A stretch of 64,000 nucleotides of DNA from Variovorax sp. PBL-E5 (GTDB lineage: Bacteria > Pseudomonadota > Gammaproteobacteria > Burkholderiales > Burkholderiaceae_C). Of this stretch, positions 1 to 12,852 are shown piece by piece (the first letter of the stretch is position 1; the number at the start of each line of letters is the position of its first letter). Location: contig NZ_LR594671.1 in assembly GCF_901827185.1 (NCBI RefSeq), positions 2,542,001 through 2,606,000 of the forward strand, read 5' to 3'. The notes beneath the pieces are model-generated. The model saw nothing but the letters and a program-made list of their open reading frames with translations. It had not been told where the DNA came from and ran no database searches. A program made the translations under genes and the position numbers.

Positions 1-1888
1 CGTGACCGAGGGCGAGGCCGCGCGCATCCGCGAAGTGCACGTCGTCGGCAACAAGGCCTTCAGCGAATCCACGCTGCTCGACCTGTTCGACCAGGACGCC
101 GGCGGCTGGCTGAGCTGGTACACCAAATCCAACCAGTACTCGCGCGCCAAGCTCAACGCCGACCTCGAGACGCTGCGCTCCTACTACCTCACCCGCGGCT
201 ACCTCGAGTTCCGCATCGACTCGACGCAGGTCGCCCTCTCGCCCGACCGCAAGGACCTGTCGGTCACCGTGAACATCACCGAAGGCGAGAAGTTCGTCGT
301 TGCCGGCGTCAAGCTCGCCGGCAACTACCTCGGGCGCGACGACGAGTTCAAGTCGCTGGTGACCATCAAGCCCGGCGAGCCCTACAACGGCGAGGACGTG
401 ACGGCGACCACCAAGGCCTTCACCGACTACTTCGGCACCTTCGGCTATGCGTTCGCACGCGTCCAGGCCGAGCCCGAGATCGACCGCGTCAACAACCGCG
501 TCTCGCTGACCCTGCAGGGTGAACCTGCACGCCGTGTCTACGTGCGACGCGTGATCGTGAGCGGCAACAACCGCACGCGCGACGAAGTGATCCGCCGCGA
601 ATTCCGCCAGTACGAGGCGTCCTGGTATGACGGCGACAAGATCAAGCTGTCGCGCGACCGCGTCGACCGGCTGGGCTTCTTCACCGAGGTCAACGTCGAC
701 ACGCAGGAAGTCCCGGGCTCGCCCGACCAGGTCGATCTGACCATCAGCGTGACCGAGAAGCCGACCGGCACCTTGCAACTGGGCGCCGGCTTCTCCAGTG
801 CCGACAAGGTGTCGCTCACCTTCGGCATCTCGCAGGAGAACGTGTTCGGCTCGGGCAACTTCCTGGGCGTGCAGGTCAATACCAGCCACTATGCCCGCAC
901 GCTCTCGGTGACTGCCACCGACCCGTACTTCACCAAGGACGGCATCTCGCGCAGCTTCAGCCTCTACCACACGACCACACGGCCCTACTACAGTGCCGAC
1001 GGCGACTATCAACTGGTCAACGACGGCGCGAGCATCCGTTTCGGCGTGCCGTTCAGCGAAGTCGATACCGTCTTCTTCGGCGCCGGCATCGAGCGCTACC
1101 ACTTCAACCCCGGCACCAACTTCACGTTCCTCGTGCCCAACGCCTACCAGACCTATTTCGGCTGCACGGCGAATGCGTTCGACATCATCACGTCCTGTTC
1201 GAAGGACAACATCTGGGGCATTCCCCTGACCGTCGGCTGGTCGCGCGACGATCGCGACAGCGCACTCGTGCCGACGAAGGGGCGCCTGCAGCGCGCCAAC
1301 CTCGAGGTCGGTGTGGGGGGCGACATGCGGTACTTCAAGTCCAGCTACCAGTACCAGCAATTCTTCCCGATCAACAAGCAATACACCGCCTCGATCAACG
1401 GCGAGGTGGGCTACGGCAAGGCGATCGGCAACAAGGCGTTCCCGATCTTCAAGAACTTCTATGCGGGCGGCCTCGGTTCGGTCCGCGGCTTCGAGCAGAA
1501 CTCGCTCGGCCCCAAGGACGTTCCGCTGCTGGGCCAGACGGACGGCGCCGCACTCGGCGGCACCAAGAAGGCCATCTTCAACGCCGAACTCAGCACGCCG
1601 TTCCCCGGCGCGGGCAACGACCGCACGCTGCGCCTCTACGGCTTCTTCGACGCCGGCAACGTGTTCGGCGACCGTCAGCCGTACGTCACCGATGCGCAAT
1701 GGAAGGCCCAGCAGAAGATCCGCGCCTCCATCGGCCTGGGTGTCAGCTGGATCTCGCCGCTCGGACCCCTGCGGCTGGCCTACGCGATCCCGATCCGCTA
1801 CCAGAAGGAGGACGACTCCGACCTGCTGCACCCGATCGCGAAGGATAGAATTCAACGCGTGCAATTCCAGATCGGAACCTCTTTCTAA
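1..1888 (+). CDS. bamA: BamA, outer-membrane protein assembly factor (5' end cut by window)
   Basis: Central beta-barrel subunit of the BAM complex, which folds and inserts outer-membrane proteins. About 628 residues are visible and the frame is open to the window edge, so signal peptide, POTRA1 and most of POTRA2 (some 150-170 residues by comparison with E. coli) lie outside. The visible part starts POTRA3 at IREVHVVGNKAF, followed by POTRA4 and POTRA5 to about residue 252, then the 16-strand barrel. The barrel lid motif VRGF is at visible residues 494-497 and the chain ends in Phe, the usual outer-membrane C-terminal signal. Its TAA overlaps the ATG of skp (TAATG), so the two are translationally coupled. 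Identification is secure; the apparent GTG at base 2 is not the real start. Confidence 0.97.
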   Translation, partial: VTEGEAARIREVHVVGNKAFSESTLLDLFDQDAGGWLSWYTKSNQYSRAKLNADLETLRSYYLTRGYLEFRIDSTQVALSPDRKDLSVTVNITEGEKFVVAGVKLAGNYLGRDDEFKSLVTIKPGEPYNGEDVTATTKAFTDYFGTFGYAFARVQAEPEIDRVNNRVSLTLQGEPARRVYVRRVIVSGNNRTRDEVIRREFRQYEASWYDGDKIKLSRDRVDRLGFFTEVNVDTQEVPGSPDQVDLTISVTEKPTGTLQLGAGFSSADKVSLTFGISQENVFGSGNFLGVQVNTSHYARTLSVTATDPYFTKDGISRSFSLYHTTTRPYYSADGDYQLVNDGASIRFGVPFSEVDTVFFGAGIERYHFNPGTNFTFLVPNAYQTYFGCTANAFDIITSCSKDNIWGIPLTVGWSRDDRDSALVPTKGRLQRANLEVGVGGDMRYFKSSYQYQQFFPINKQYTASINGEVGYGKAIGNKAFPIFKNFYAGGLGSVRGFEQNSLGPKDVPLLGQTDGAALGGTKKAIFNAELSTPFPGAGNDRTLRLYGFFDAGNVFGDRQPYVTDAQWKAQQKIRASIGLGVSWISPLGPLRLAYAIPIRYQKEDDSDLLHPIAKDRIQRVQFQIGTSF

Positions 1889-2451
1889 TGAACCTCTTGC
1901 TTCGCGCCGCCGGTGCACTGCTGATTCCCGCCTGCGCGCTCATTGCGGCGCCTGTTCACGCGCAGCCACAGCCGCAGGAAACCTTTCGCATCGGCTTCGT
2001 GAATCCCGATCGTGTGCTGCGCGAGGCCCAGCCGGCCAAGGCGGCGCAGGCCAAGCTCGAGGCCGAATTCCTGAAGCGCGAAAAGGATCTCACGGCGCAA
2101 GGCGACGCGCTCAAGGCGGCCTCCGAGAAGTTCGACCGCGAGGCGCCCACGCTGTCCGATAGCCAGCGTGCTGCGCGCCAGCGCACCCTGATCGACCAGG
2201 ACCGCGACTTCCAGCGCCGCCGCCGCGAGTTCCAGGAAGATCTGAATGCGCGCAAGAACGAAGAGCTTCAGCAGGTCTATGAGCGCGCGAACCGCGTGGT
2301 GAAGCAGGTGGCCGAGGCCGAGAAGTACGACGCGATCCTGCAGGAAGCGATCTACATCAATCCCAAGCACGACATCACCGACAAGGTGATCAAGGCGCTG
2401 AACGCTTCTTCCGCCACGCCTCCTTCATCATCCCCTGCCAGCGGCAAGTAA
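1888..2451 (+). CDS. skp: Skp/OmpH periplasmic chaperone
   Basis: Periplasmic chaperone that holds unfolded outer-membrane proteins on their way to BAM. The 187-residue product has a clear signal peptide (about residues 1-26, cleavage after VHA) followed by the conserved [12 protein letters not shown] segment. A long charged helical region (about 55-150) forms the coiled-coil tentacles of the Skp trimer. The C-terminal tail is Ser/Pro-rich and probably disordered. It directly follows bamA with a one-base stop-start overlap, the classic arrangement, and precedes lpxD by 14 bases. Confidence 0.95.
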   Translation: MNLLLRAAGALLIPACALIAAPVHAQPQPQETFRIGFVNPDRVLREAQPAKAAQAKLEAEFLKREKDLTAQGDALKAASEKFDREAPTLSDSQRAARQRTLIDQDRDFQRRRREFQEDLNARKNEELQQVYERANRVVKQVAEAEKYDAILQEAIYINPKHDITDKVIKALNASSATPPSSSPASGK

Positions 2452-2465
2452 CGCCGCGAATCGGC

Positions 2466-3452
2466 GTGGCACTGCGGCTCGGCGCGATCATCGAAGCCCT
2501 CGGGGGCGAACTGCAGGGCGACCCTGCGCTGTCCATCGAGCGGCTCGCGCCGCTCCAAACGGCTGAGGCCGATGCCCTCAGTTTCCTGAGTCATCCCAAG
2601 TACCGCAAGGAGCTCGCGGCCTCGCGGGCCGGGTGCGTGATCGTCTCGCCTGCGATGCGGGAGGCCGCGGCCGCGCGCGGCGCGTTCATCGCGACGGCCG
2701 ATCCGTACCTGTATTTCGCCCGCCTCACGCAGCTCTGGAAGAAGACGCATGCGGTGGCCGAGACACAGCGCATCCATCCCAGCGCAGTGATCGATTCCCA
2801 GGCGCACGTCGCTTCCGACGCCCGCATCGGCGCGCTGTGCGTCGTCGAGCGGGGCGCGCGCATCGGTGCCGGGACTGTGCTGAAGTCCAGGGTGACGGTC
2901 AGCGAGGACTGCGTCATCGGCGCGCGCTGCCTCCTGCATCCGGGCGTGGTGATCGGTGCCGATGGTTTCGGGCTGGCGCCGCACGAAGGCGCGTGGGTCA
3001 AGATCGAGCAGCTCGGCGCGGTGCGCATCGGTGACGATGTGGAGATCGGCGCCAACACCTGCATCGATCGCGGCGCGCTCGAGGACACGGTGATCGAGGA
3101 TGGCGTCAAGCTCGACAACCTGATCCAGATCGGCCACAACGTGCGCGTCGGCAAGCACACGGCGATGGCCGGCTGCGTCGGCGTGGCGGGCAGCGCCGTC
3201 ATCGGCGCCCATTGCACCATCGGCGGCGGCGCCATCGTGCTCGGGCACCTGGCCCTGGCGGACGGCGTGCACATCTCGGCGGCGACCGTGGTCACGCGAT
3301 CGATCCACAAGCCGGGCCAGTACACAGGCATGTTTCCCATCGACGACAATGCGGCCTGGGAGAAAAACGCCGCCACGCTCAAGCAATTGCATGGGTTGAG
3401 GGAGCGTTTGAAGGCACTCGAAAAAGCGACGAAACAGGATCCGCAACCATGA
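2466..3452 (+). CDS. lpxD: LpxD, UDP-3-O-(3-hydroxyacyl)glucosamine N-acyltransferase
   Basis: Third step of lipid A synthesis: transfers a 3-hydroxyacyl chain from acyl carrier protein to the 2-amino group of UDP-3-O-acylglucosamine in the cytoplasm. The 328-residue protein has the N-terminal uridine-binding domain (about 1-100), a left-handed beta-helix of hexapeptide repeats (about 105-270) and a C-terminal helix. The catalytic His of the QIGHNV motif is H224, matching H239 of E. coli. The start is GTG, with no strong Shine-Dalgarno sequence, 14 bases after skp. Its stop overlaps the fabZ start (ATGA). Confidence 0.96.
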   Translation: MALRLGAIIEALGGELQGDPALSIERLAPLQTAEADALSFLSHPKYRKELAASRAGCVIVSPAMREAAAARGAFIATADPYLYFARLTQLWKKTHAVAETQRIHPSAVIDSQAHVASDARIGALCVVERGARIGAGTVLKSRVTVSEDCVIGARCLLHPGVVIGADGFGLAPHEGAWVKIEQLGAVRIGDDVEIGANTCIDRGALEDTVIEDGVKLDNLIQIGHNVRVGKHTAMAGCVGVAGSAVIGAHCTIGGGAIVLGHLALADGVHISAATVVTRSIHKPGQYTGMFPIDDNAAWEKNAATLKQLHGLRERLKALEKATKQDPQP

Positions 3453-3892
3453 AGCTCGACATCCATCAAATTCTCAAACTGCTGCCGCACCGCTATCCGT
3501 TCCTGCTGGTGGACCGCGTGCTCGAGATGGAAAAGGGCAAGCGGATCACTGCGCTCAAGAACGTGACGATGAACGAGCCCTTCTTCAACGGCCATTTCCC
3601 GCACCGCCCGGTAATGCCTGGCGTGTTGATGCTCGAAGCGATGGCGCAGGCCGCAGCGCTGCTGTCCTTTCATTCGCTCGACATCGTTCCGGACGACAAC
3701 ACGGTGTATTACTTCGCCGCCATCGACGGTGCGCGCTTCAAGCGGCCGGTGGAGCCGGGCGACCAGCTCACGCTCGAGGTCGAGATCGAGCGCATGAAGG
3801 CCGGCATTTCCAAGTTCAAGGGGCGTGCGCTGGTCGGCAGCGAGCTGGCGTGCGAAGCCACCCTGATGTGCGCCATGCGCCAGATCAGCTGA
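3449..3892 (+). CDS. fabZ: FabZ, 3-hydroxyacyl-ACP dehydratase
   Basis: Dehydrates 3-hydroxyacyl-ACP in fatty acid elongation. It shares its 3-hydroxyacyl-ACP substrate with LpxA and LpxD, which explains its place between them. The product is 147 residues with the hot-dog fold signature [12 protein letters not shown]. Catalytic residues are His49 and Glu63 (LEAMAQ). The ATG lies inside the lpxD stop (ATGA overlap), and lpxA follows 13 bases after its TGA. Confidence 0.96.
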   Translation: MKLDIHQILKLLPHRYPFLLVDRVLEMEKGKRITALKNVTMNEPFFNGHFPHRPVMPGVLMLEAMAQAAALLSFHSLDIVPDDNTVYYFAAIDGARFKRPVEPGDQLTLEVEIERMKAGISKFKGRALVGSELACEATLMCAMRQIS

Positions 3893-3905
3893 TGCTCCGG
3901 CCGGC

Positions 3906-4694
3906 ATGACCCAGGTTCATTCGACGGCCATCGTCGATCCGAAGGCGCAGCTCGACACCTCGGTCACGGTAGGCCCCTACACCGTGATCGGCCCCGACGT
4001 GAAGATCGGTGCGGGCACCACCGTCGGCGCGCACTGCGTGATCGAAGGCCGCACCACCATCGGGCGCGACAGCCGTATCTTTCAGTTCTCGTCGCTCGGC
4101 GCCGTGCCGCAGGACAAGAAGTACGCGGGCGAGCCGACCCAGCTCGAGATCGGCGACCGCAACACCGTCCGCGAGTTCTGCACCTTCAACATCGGCGTGC
4201 CCGGGGCCGGCGGCGTCACGCGCGTAGGCCATGACAACTGGATCATGGCGTACACCCACATCGCACACGACTGCCAGGTCGGCAATCACACCACGCTCGC
4301 CAACAACACGACACTCGCCGGCCACGTGCATCTGGGCGACTGGGTGACGATCGGCGGCTTGACGGGCATCCACCAGTTCGTGTCGATCGGTGCGCACGCG
4401 ATGGTCGGCTTCGCCAGCGCAGTCTCGCAGGACGTGCCGCCCTTCATGCTGGTCGACGGCAATCCGCTCGCCGTGCGCGGCTTCAATGTGGTCGGTCTGC
4501 GGCGTCGTGATTTCTCCGCGGCACGGATCGCGGCAGTGAAGCAGATGCATCGGCTGCTCTATCGCCAGGGCAAGACGCTCGAAGAAGCCCGCACCGCAAT
4601 CGATGCCCTCGCAACCGAAGTGCCGGAGTCGGCGGGTGATGTCGCGCTGATGAGCGGCTTCCTGACCCACGCTACGCGCGGCATTGCGCGTTGA
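3906..4694 (+). CDS. lpxA: LpxA, UDP-GlcNAc O-acyltransferase
   Basis: First enzyme of lipid A synthesis; acylates the 3-OH of UDP-GlcNAc using 3-hydroxyacyl-ACP. The 262-residue protein is a left-handed parallel beta-helix built of hexapeptide repeats (about 1-185) with a C-terminal helical domain. The HIAHDC motif contains H118 and H121; H121 corresponds to the catalytic base His125 of E. coli LpxA. The length is normal. It is co-directional with fabZ and lpxB at very short spacing, so it belongs to the same transcript. Confidence 0.97.
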   Translation: MTQVHSTAIVDPKAQLDTSVTVGPYTVIGPDVKIGAGTTVGAHCVIEGRTTIGRDSRIFQFSSLGAVPQDKKYAGEPTQLEIGDRNTVREFCTFNIGVPGAGGVTRVGHDNWIMAYTHIAHDCQVGNHTTLANNTTLAGHVHLGDWVTIGGLTGIHQFVSIGAHAMVGFASAVSQDVPPFMLVDGNPLAVRGFNVVGLRRRDFSAARIAAVKQMHRLLYRQGKTLEEARTAIDALATEVPESAGDVALMSGFLTHATRGIAR

Positions 4695-4701
4695 ACGAGC
4701 G

Positions 4702-5847
4702 ATGACCGCTGCGGCACGCCAGTTCGCGCTGGTCGCGGGCGAGCCTTCGGGCGACCTGCTGGCCGGCTTGCTGCTCGACGGGCTGCGGGCGCGTTGGCCC
4801 GACATGCAGGCGGCCGGGATCGGCGGCCCGCAGATGCTTGCGCGCGGCTTCGAAAGCTGGTGGCCGCAGGACAAGCTCGCCGTGCGCGGCTACGTCGAGG
4901 TGCTGCGCCACTATGCCGAGATCGCCGGCATCCGGCGTCAATTGCGGGCGCGCCTCCTGCGCGAGTGGCCGCAGCTCTTCATCGGCGTCGATGCGCCGGA
5001 TTTCAACCTGGACCTCGAAGCCGCGCTGCGCAGCCGCGGCATGAAGACGGTCCATTTCGTCTGCCCGTCGATCTGGGCCTGGCGGCCGGAGCGCGCCGAG
5101 AAGCTGCGCGCGGCGGCCAGCCATGTGCTGTGTATCTTTCCCTTCGAGCCCGCATTGCTCGCGGCGCAGGGCATCGCGGCCAGCTACGTCGGCCATCCGC
5201 TGGCCGACGTGGTTCCAATGACGCCGGACCAGGCCGGTGCCCGTGCGGCGCTCGGTCTCGGCGCGCACGAGCAGGTCGTCGCGCTGCTGCCCGGCAGCCG
5301 GCGCTCCGAAGTGCGCTATCTCGCCGCGCGCTTCTTCGCGGCCGCAGCGCTGATGCACAAGGCGCAGCCCGCGCTCAGGTTCATCGCGCCCATCCTGCCC
5401 GGCCTGCGGGCCGAGGTCGAGCAGCTGCTGCAGGCCAGCGGCATGACGGGCCGCGTCACGCTGCTCGACGGCCAGTCGCATGCCGCGCTGGCCGCCTGCG
5501 ACGTCACCCTGATCGCCAGCGGCACCGCGACGCTGGAGGCGGCGCTGTTCAAGCGGCCGATGGTGATCGCCTACAACATGAACCGGCTGTCGTGGCGGCT
5601 GATGCACCGCCAGCAGTTGCAGCCATGGGTCGGCCTGCCGAACATCCTGTGCGGCGACTTCGTGGTGCCGGAACTGCTGCAGGAGGCGGCTACGCCCGAG
5701 GCGCTGTGCGAGGCCACGTTGGCCTGGCTGGCTTCGCCGGACAAGGTTCACGCCTTGCAACAACGTTTTTGCGCGCTGCATGCCGAATTGCAGCGCGATA
5801 CGCCGACACTGTGCGCCGATGCGATCCAGAAAGTTCTTGAAGGCTGA
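4702..5847 (+). CDS. lpxB: LpxB, lipid-A-disaccharide synthase
   Basis: GT19-family glycosyltransferase that joins 2,3-diacylglucosamine-1-phosphate to UDP-2,3-diacylglucosamine at the inner membrane to make the lipid A disaccharide. I chose the ATG at 4702 (381 residues), 7 bases after lpxA. A TTG six codons upstream (4684) is in frame but would overlap lpxA. Motifs seen: GEPSGDLL near the N-terminus, [10 protein letters not shown], and [10 protein letters not shown] of the nucleotide-sugar site. The 3' end overlaps the likely rnhB start by about 29 bases. Confidence 0.95.
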   Translation: MTAAARQFALVAGEPSGDLLAGLLLDGLRARWPDMQAAGIGGPQMLARGFESWWPQDKLAVRGYVEVLRHYAEIAGIRRQLRARLLREWPQLFIGVDAPDFNLDLEAALRSRGMKTVHFVCPSIWAWRPERAEKLRAAASHVLCIFPFEPALLAAQGIAASYVGHPLADVVPMTPDQAGARAALGLGAHEQVVALLPGSRRSEVRYLAARFFAAAALMHKAQPALRFIAPILPGLRAEVEQLLQASGMTGRVTLLDGQSHAALAACDVTLIASGTATLEAALFKRPMVIAYNMNRLSWRLMHRQQLQPWVGLPNILCGDFVVPELLQEAATPEALCEATLAWLASPDKVHALQQRFCALHAELQRDTPTLCADAIQKVLEG

Positions 5848-6520
5848 GCAGGCCCAGCTGATGTGGGATGCCCCCGGGCTCCTGGCCGGCGTGGACGAGG
5901 CCGGCCGCGGCCCGCTGGCCGGCCCGGTCGTGGCCGCGGCCGTGATCCTCGACGACCAGCGGCCGATCCGCGGCCTGGCCGATTCCAAGACCCTGACCGC
6001 GCTGCAGCGCGAGCGTCTCAACGAGCAGATCCTCGCCCGCGCGCTGTGCTGTTCGGTCGCACAGGCCAGCGTCGAGGAGATCGACACCCACAACATCCTC
6101 CAGGCCACGATGCTGGCGATGCGGCGCGCCGTCGAGGGCCTGCGGCTGAAGCCGGCCAAGGTGCTGGTCGACGGCAATCGCTTGCCGACGCTGGACGTGC
6201 TGGCCGAAGCCATCGTGCAAGGCGACGCGCGGGTCAAGGCGATCTCGGCCGCATCGATCCTGGCCAAGGTGCATCGCGACAAGTTGTGTGCAGAGCTGCA
6301 CGCCGAATTTCCCCACTACGGCTTTGCTGCCCACAAGGGCTATGGCACGCCCGAGCATCTCGAAGCGCTGCTGCGTCATGGCGCCTGCGTGCATCACCGT
6401 CGATCGTTCAGTCCGGTTGCCGCGGCCCTCGCCAGGACGGCGGCCCAGGCCGACATGTCGATGGCGGCGAGCATCGAGGTGCGGGTCGAAACCCGCGTCG
6501 ACGTCCGGACCGCGCCATGA
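5819..6520 (+). CDS. rnhB: RnhB, ribonuclease HII
   Basis: Cleaves the RNA strand of RNA-DNA hybrids and removes single ribonucleotides from DNA. The signature [15 protein letters not shown] carries the first catalytic Asp and Glu; further acidic residues sit in LVDGNRLP and downstream. The start is uncertain: ATG 5819 (233 residues) keeps the AEQAQL segment I remember in relatives and overlaps lpxB; ATG 5861 would give 219 residues. Neither has a convincing Shine-Dalgarno sequence. The stop overlaps a 21-codon reading frame leading into the next gene (see findings). Confidence 0.93.
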   Translation: MRSRKFLKAEQAQLMWDAPGLLAGVDEAGRGPLAGPVVAAAVILDDQRPIRGLADSKTLTALQRERLNEQILARALCCSVAQASVEEIDTHNILQATMLAMRRAVEGLRLKPAKVLVDGNRLPTLDVLAEAIVQGDARVKAISAASILAKVHRDKLCAELHAEFPHYGFAAHKGYGTPEHLEALLRHGACVHHRRSFSPVAAALARTAAQADMSMAASIEVRVETRVDVRTAP

Positions 6521-6578
6521 GCGCCGCCCGGCCGCCCGAAGGCGCTCGCACCGCAGCCCGCAGGGCGGAGGTCGTCTT

Positions 6579-7358
6579 ATGAGTGTCGGCGAGGTTGACC
6601 GCGTCACTTCCCGCGACAACTCGCTGCTGAAGGAATTGCGCAAGCTGGCGCAGGACCCGGGCGGCTATCGCAAGGCCGGCCGCATCTGGCTCGAGGGCGA
6701 CCATCTGTGCCGGGCCGCGCGCGAACGCGGGCTGCGGCCGGCGGTCGCGGTGTTCGCCGAGTCCGTCTGGCCGAGCGCACGGGTGGAATGGGCGGATGTC
6801 GCCGACAGGACGGTCGTGATCGCCGACGCATTGCTCGCCGGCGTGAGTGGCTTGGGCTCGCCCGCGCCGATGGGCTTCGTCCTCGACGTCCCGGCACGGC
6901 CTTCGATCGCACCCGACGCGCCCACCGTGGTGCTCGACCGGCTGCAGGATGCCGGCAATGTGGGCTCCATCCTGCGCAGCGCGGCGGCCTTCGGGTTCAC
7001 CCAGGTCATCGCGCTCAAGGGCACCGCGGCACTGTGGGCGCCCAAGGTGCTGCGCGCCGGCATGGGTGCGCATTTCGGCCTGCGGCTGATCGAAGGCGTC
7101 GAGATCGATGCGCTCGATGCGCTGGCCGTGCCCTGCATCGCGACCAGCTCGCACCGCGGTGAATGGCTTCACGAGGCCCGGTTGCCGTTTCCATGCGCCT
7201 GGCTGATGGGCCATGAAGGGCAGGGCGTCGGCGCCGCGCTCGAGGCCCGTGCCGCCCGCCACGTGCGCATCGCCCAGCCGGGCGGCGAGGAGTCGCTCAA
7301 CGTCGCCGCGGCCGCGGCAATTTGCCTGCATGCGAGCGCCACCGCGGCGGGTTCTTGA
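6579..7358 (+). CDS. TrmH/SpoU-family RNA 2'-O-methyltransferase
   Basis: SPOUT-class methyltransferase that methylates a ribose 2'-OH in rRNA or tRNA using S-adenosylmethionine. The 259-residue protein has an N-terminal substrate-binding region (about 1-100) and a knotted C-terminal domain. All three family motifs are present: DAGNVGSILRSAAAFG, LMGHEGQGV and the ESLNVAAAAAICL segment. The nearest named relatives are RlmB and TsnR, but the exact target nucleotide cannot be read from sequence. A GGCGGAG stretch just upstream of the ATG serves as ribosome-binding site. It ends the lpx-rnhB run before the carA promoter. Confidence 0.88.
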   Translation: MSVGEVDRVTSRDNSLLKELRKLAQDPGGYRKAGRIWLEGDHLCRAARERGLRPAVAVFAESVWPSARVEWADVADRTVVIADALLAGVSGLGSPAPMGFVLDVPARPSIAPDAPTVVLDRLQDAGNVGSILRSAAAFGFTQVIALKGTAALWAPKVLRAGMGAHFGLRLIEGVEIDALDALAVPCIATSSHRGEWLHEARLPFPCAWLMGHEGQGVGAALEARAARHVRIAQPGGEESLNVAAAAAICLHASATAAGS

Positions 7359-7370
7359 GGCGCCGCCGGC

Positions 7371-7376
7371 TATAAT
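7371..7376 (+). promoter_or_regulatory. carAB promoter -10 (TATAAT)
   Basis: A perfect TATAAT lies 12 bases after the methyltransferase stop and about 120 bases before carA. No good -35 hexamer sits at 16-18 bp spacing; TTCTTG at 7352-7357 is too close. The transcript would carry a leader of roughly 110 bases that includes a short stem-loop (7445-7462, CCCGAG pairing with CTTGGG). Confidence 0.55.
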
Positions 7377-7485
7377 CAAGGGCTTTCCCGCTCACACCCC
7401 GCCCACAGCGCACGCAAGCCAACTCCTCGACGAAAGTCGCGCCGCCCGAGTCCTCTCTTGGGTTCGCTTTGGGCGTCATCCATCC

Positions 7486-7489
7486 GGAG
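7486..7489 (+). promoter_or_regulatory. Ribosome-binding site that fixes the carA GTG start
   Basis: GGAG is 6 bases upstream of GTG 7496. This supports that GTG over an in-frame TTG at 7469. Confidence 0.7.
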
Positions 7490-7495
7490 ATCCCA

Positions 7496-8672
7496 GTGCT
7501 TTTGTCTCTCAAGGGAAATTTCCCGCCCGCCATCCTGGCGCTTGCAGACGGCACGGTCTTTCTCGGCAACTCGATCGGTGCCACCGGCGCCACGACCGGC
7601 GAAGTGGTGTTCAACACCGCCATGACCGGTTACCAGGAAATCCTGACCGACCCGAGCTATTGCCAGCAGATCGTCACGCTCACGTATCCGCACATCGGCA
7701 ACTATGGCGTCAACGAGGAAGACATCGAATCCGGCAGGATCCAGGCCGCGGGCCTGGTCATCAAGGACCTGCCGCTGCTCGCATCGAACTTTCGCTCCGG
7801 CGCCACGCTGAACGAGTACCTGGTGCGCGGCAACACCGTCGCCATCGCCAACATCGACACGCGCCGGCTCACGCGGCATCTGCGCACGCAGGGCGCGCAG
7901 AACGGCAGCATCCGCGGACTGGCGCAGGGCGAAGCCGTGACGCAGGCGCTGATCGACCAGACCATCGCCGCCGCCAAGGCCGCGCCCAGCATGTCCGGAC
8001 TCGACCTCGCCAAGGTGGTGTCGGTCGCGGAAACCTATGAATGGACGCAGACCGAATGGAAGCTCGGCGCGGGCTATGGCGTGCAGATCACGCCCAAGTT
8101 CCACGTCGTCGCCTACGACTACGGCGTCAAGAAGAACATCCTGCGCATGATCGCCCAGCGCGGCGCGCGCATCACGGTCGTGCCCGCGCAAACGTCCGCG
8201 GCCGACGTGCTCAAGCTGCGGCCCGACGGCATCTTCCTGGCCAATGGCCCGGGCGACCCGGAACCCTGCGACTACGCCATCGAAGCCACGCGCGAACTGA
8301 TCGACACCGGCATCCCGGTCTTCGGCATCTGCCTCGGCCACCAGATCATGGCGCTGGCCTCCGGCGCGAAGACGTTCAAGATGAAGTTCGGCCACCACGG
8401 GGCGAACCATCCGGTGAAGGACCTGGACAACGGCCGCGTGAGCATCACCAGCCAGAACCACGGCTTCGCGGTCGACGAGAAGACCTTGCCGGACAACCTG
8501 CGGCCCACCCACATCAGCCTGTTCGACAACACTTTGCAGGGCTTGGCGCGCACCGACCGGCCGGCGTTCTGCTTCCAGGGCCATCCCGAGGCCTCGCCGG
8601 GTCCGCACGACATCGGCTATCTCTTCGACCGCTTCACGGCACTCATGCAAAGTCACAAGGAAGGCCAGAAGA

Positions 8673-8680
<8 letters not shown>
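7496..8680 (+). CDS. carA: CarA, carbamoyl-phosphate synthase small (glutaminase) subunit
   Basis: Hydrolyses glutamine and channels ammonia to CarB for carbamoyl phosphate, the precursor of arginine and pyrimidines. The product is 394 residues from GTG 7496. An N-terminal CPSase small-subunit domain (about 1-150) is followed by a class I glutamine amidotransferase domain. The nucleophile Cys279 is in FGICLGHQ and the His363/Glu365 pair in HPEAS. The reading frame overlaps carB by 8 bases, so the two subunits are coupled. A dedicated promoter with a perfect TATAAT and a leader of about 110 bases lies upstream. Confidence 0.97.
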
Positions 8681-11909
<3,229 letters not shown>

Positions 11910-11919
11910 GCATTCGCCG

Positions 11920-12789
11920 ATGGCAACCCAGCTCGTCGAACTCGACCTGGCCGACTGGGGTGCCGCGGCGCCGAACGAGGCCTGGATCGCCGCGCTCGAA
12001 GCCGGCAAGGTGCTCTATTTTCCGCGCCTGGGCTTCGAGCTGCTGCCTGCCGAGCGTGCGCTGCTTGCGCCTTCGGTGCTGTCGCCCGAGGTCCGCAACA
12101 TCAGCCTCGATGCGAACGGGCGGCTCAAGGGCGTGGCCGGCGACGAGGCGATGCAGCGCGCGGTCGCGGCGATGGTCGGGCGCTTCCGGGCGCAGGCGCA
12201 GCAGCTGATCCACGGACTGCTGCCGCACTACACGCCGGCGCTGCGCCTGGCGCCGACCAGCTACCGGCCCGCACAGGTCGAAACGCGCGTGCAGTCGTGG
12301 CGCGCCGACGATCGCCGCCTGCACGTCGACTCGTTCCCGTCGCGGCCCAACTACGGCGAGCGCATCCTGCGCGTGTTCACCAACGTCAACCCCGAAGGCG
12401 CGCCGCGCGTGTGGCGCGTCGGCGAGCCCTTCGAGACGGTGGCGCGGCGCTTCCTGCCGCGCGCCAAGCCTTACTCGCGCATCCAGGCCCGGCTGCTGCG
12501 CGCGCTGCGCGTGACCAAGTCGCTGCGCAGCGAGTACGACCATCTGATGCTCCAGCTGCACGATGGCATGAAGTCGGACCTCGATTACCAGAAGAGCGCC
12601 GAGCAGGAGACCGTGCCCTTTCCCGCGGGCTCGGTGTGGGTGTGTTTCTCGGACCAGACCTCGCACGCCGTGATGTCCGGGCAGTACATGCTCGAGCAGA
12701 CGCTGCACCTGCCCGCCGCAAGGCAATACAATCCGGATTCGAGCCCGCTCGCCATCCTGAGCCGGCTGACCGGACGCTCGCTCGTCTGA
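11920..12789 (+). CDS. kdoO: Kdo 3-hydroxylase (KdoO), Fe(II)/2-oxoglutarate dioxygenase
   Basis: Resembles the KdoO family known from Burkholderia and Yersinia, which hydroxylates the outer Kdo of the LPS inner core at C3 to give Ko, using Fe(II), oxygen and 2-oxoglutarate. In the 289-residue protein the iron-binding triad is visible as H135 and D137 (LHVDSF) and H249 (SHAVMSG). There is no signal peptide, fitting a cytoplasmic enzyme acting on Kdo2-lipid A. It follows carB by 10 bases although functionally unrelated to it, and a strong intrinsic terminator follows. With lpxA, lpxB, lpxD, lpxK and kdsB nearby, an LPS role is consistent. Confidence 0.85.
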   Translation: MATQLVELDLADWGAAAPNEAWIAALEAGKVLYFPRLGFELLPAERALLAPSVLSPEVRNISLDANGRLKGVAGDEAMQRAVAAMVGRFRAQAQQLIHGLLPHYTPALRLAPTSYRPAQVETRVQSWRADDRRLHVDSFPSRPNYGERILRVFTNVNPEGAPRVWRVGEPFETVARRFLPRAKPYSRIQARLLRALRVTKSLRSEYDHLMLQLHDGMKSDLDYQKSAEQETVPFPAGSVWVCFSDQTSHAVMSGQYMLEQTLHLPAARQYNPDSSPLAILSRLTGRSLV

Positions 12790-12805
12790 TCTTCTCTCCC
12801 TTCGA

Positions 12806-12837
12806 CCGCCGAACGGCATCGTTCGGCGGTTTCGCTT
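12806..12837 (+). terminator. Rho-independent terminator after kdoO
   Basis: A perfect 10-bp inverted repeat, CCGCCGAACG (12806-12815) and CGTTCGGCGG (12820-12829), with a 4-base GCAT loop, followed by TTTCGCTTT. It closes the carAB-kdoO transcript just before greA. Confidence 0.85.
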
Positions 12838-12852
12838 TATGGAGCAAACAAC

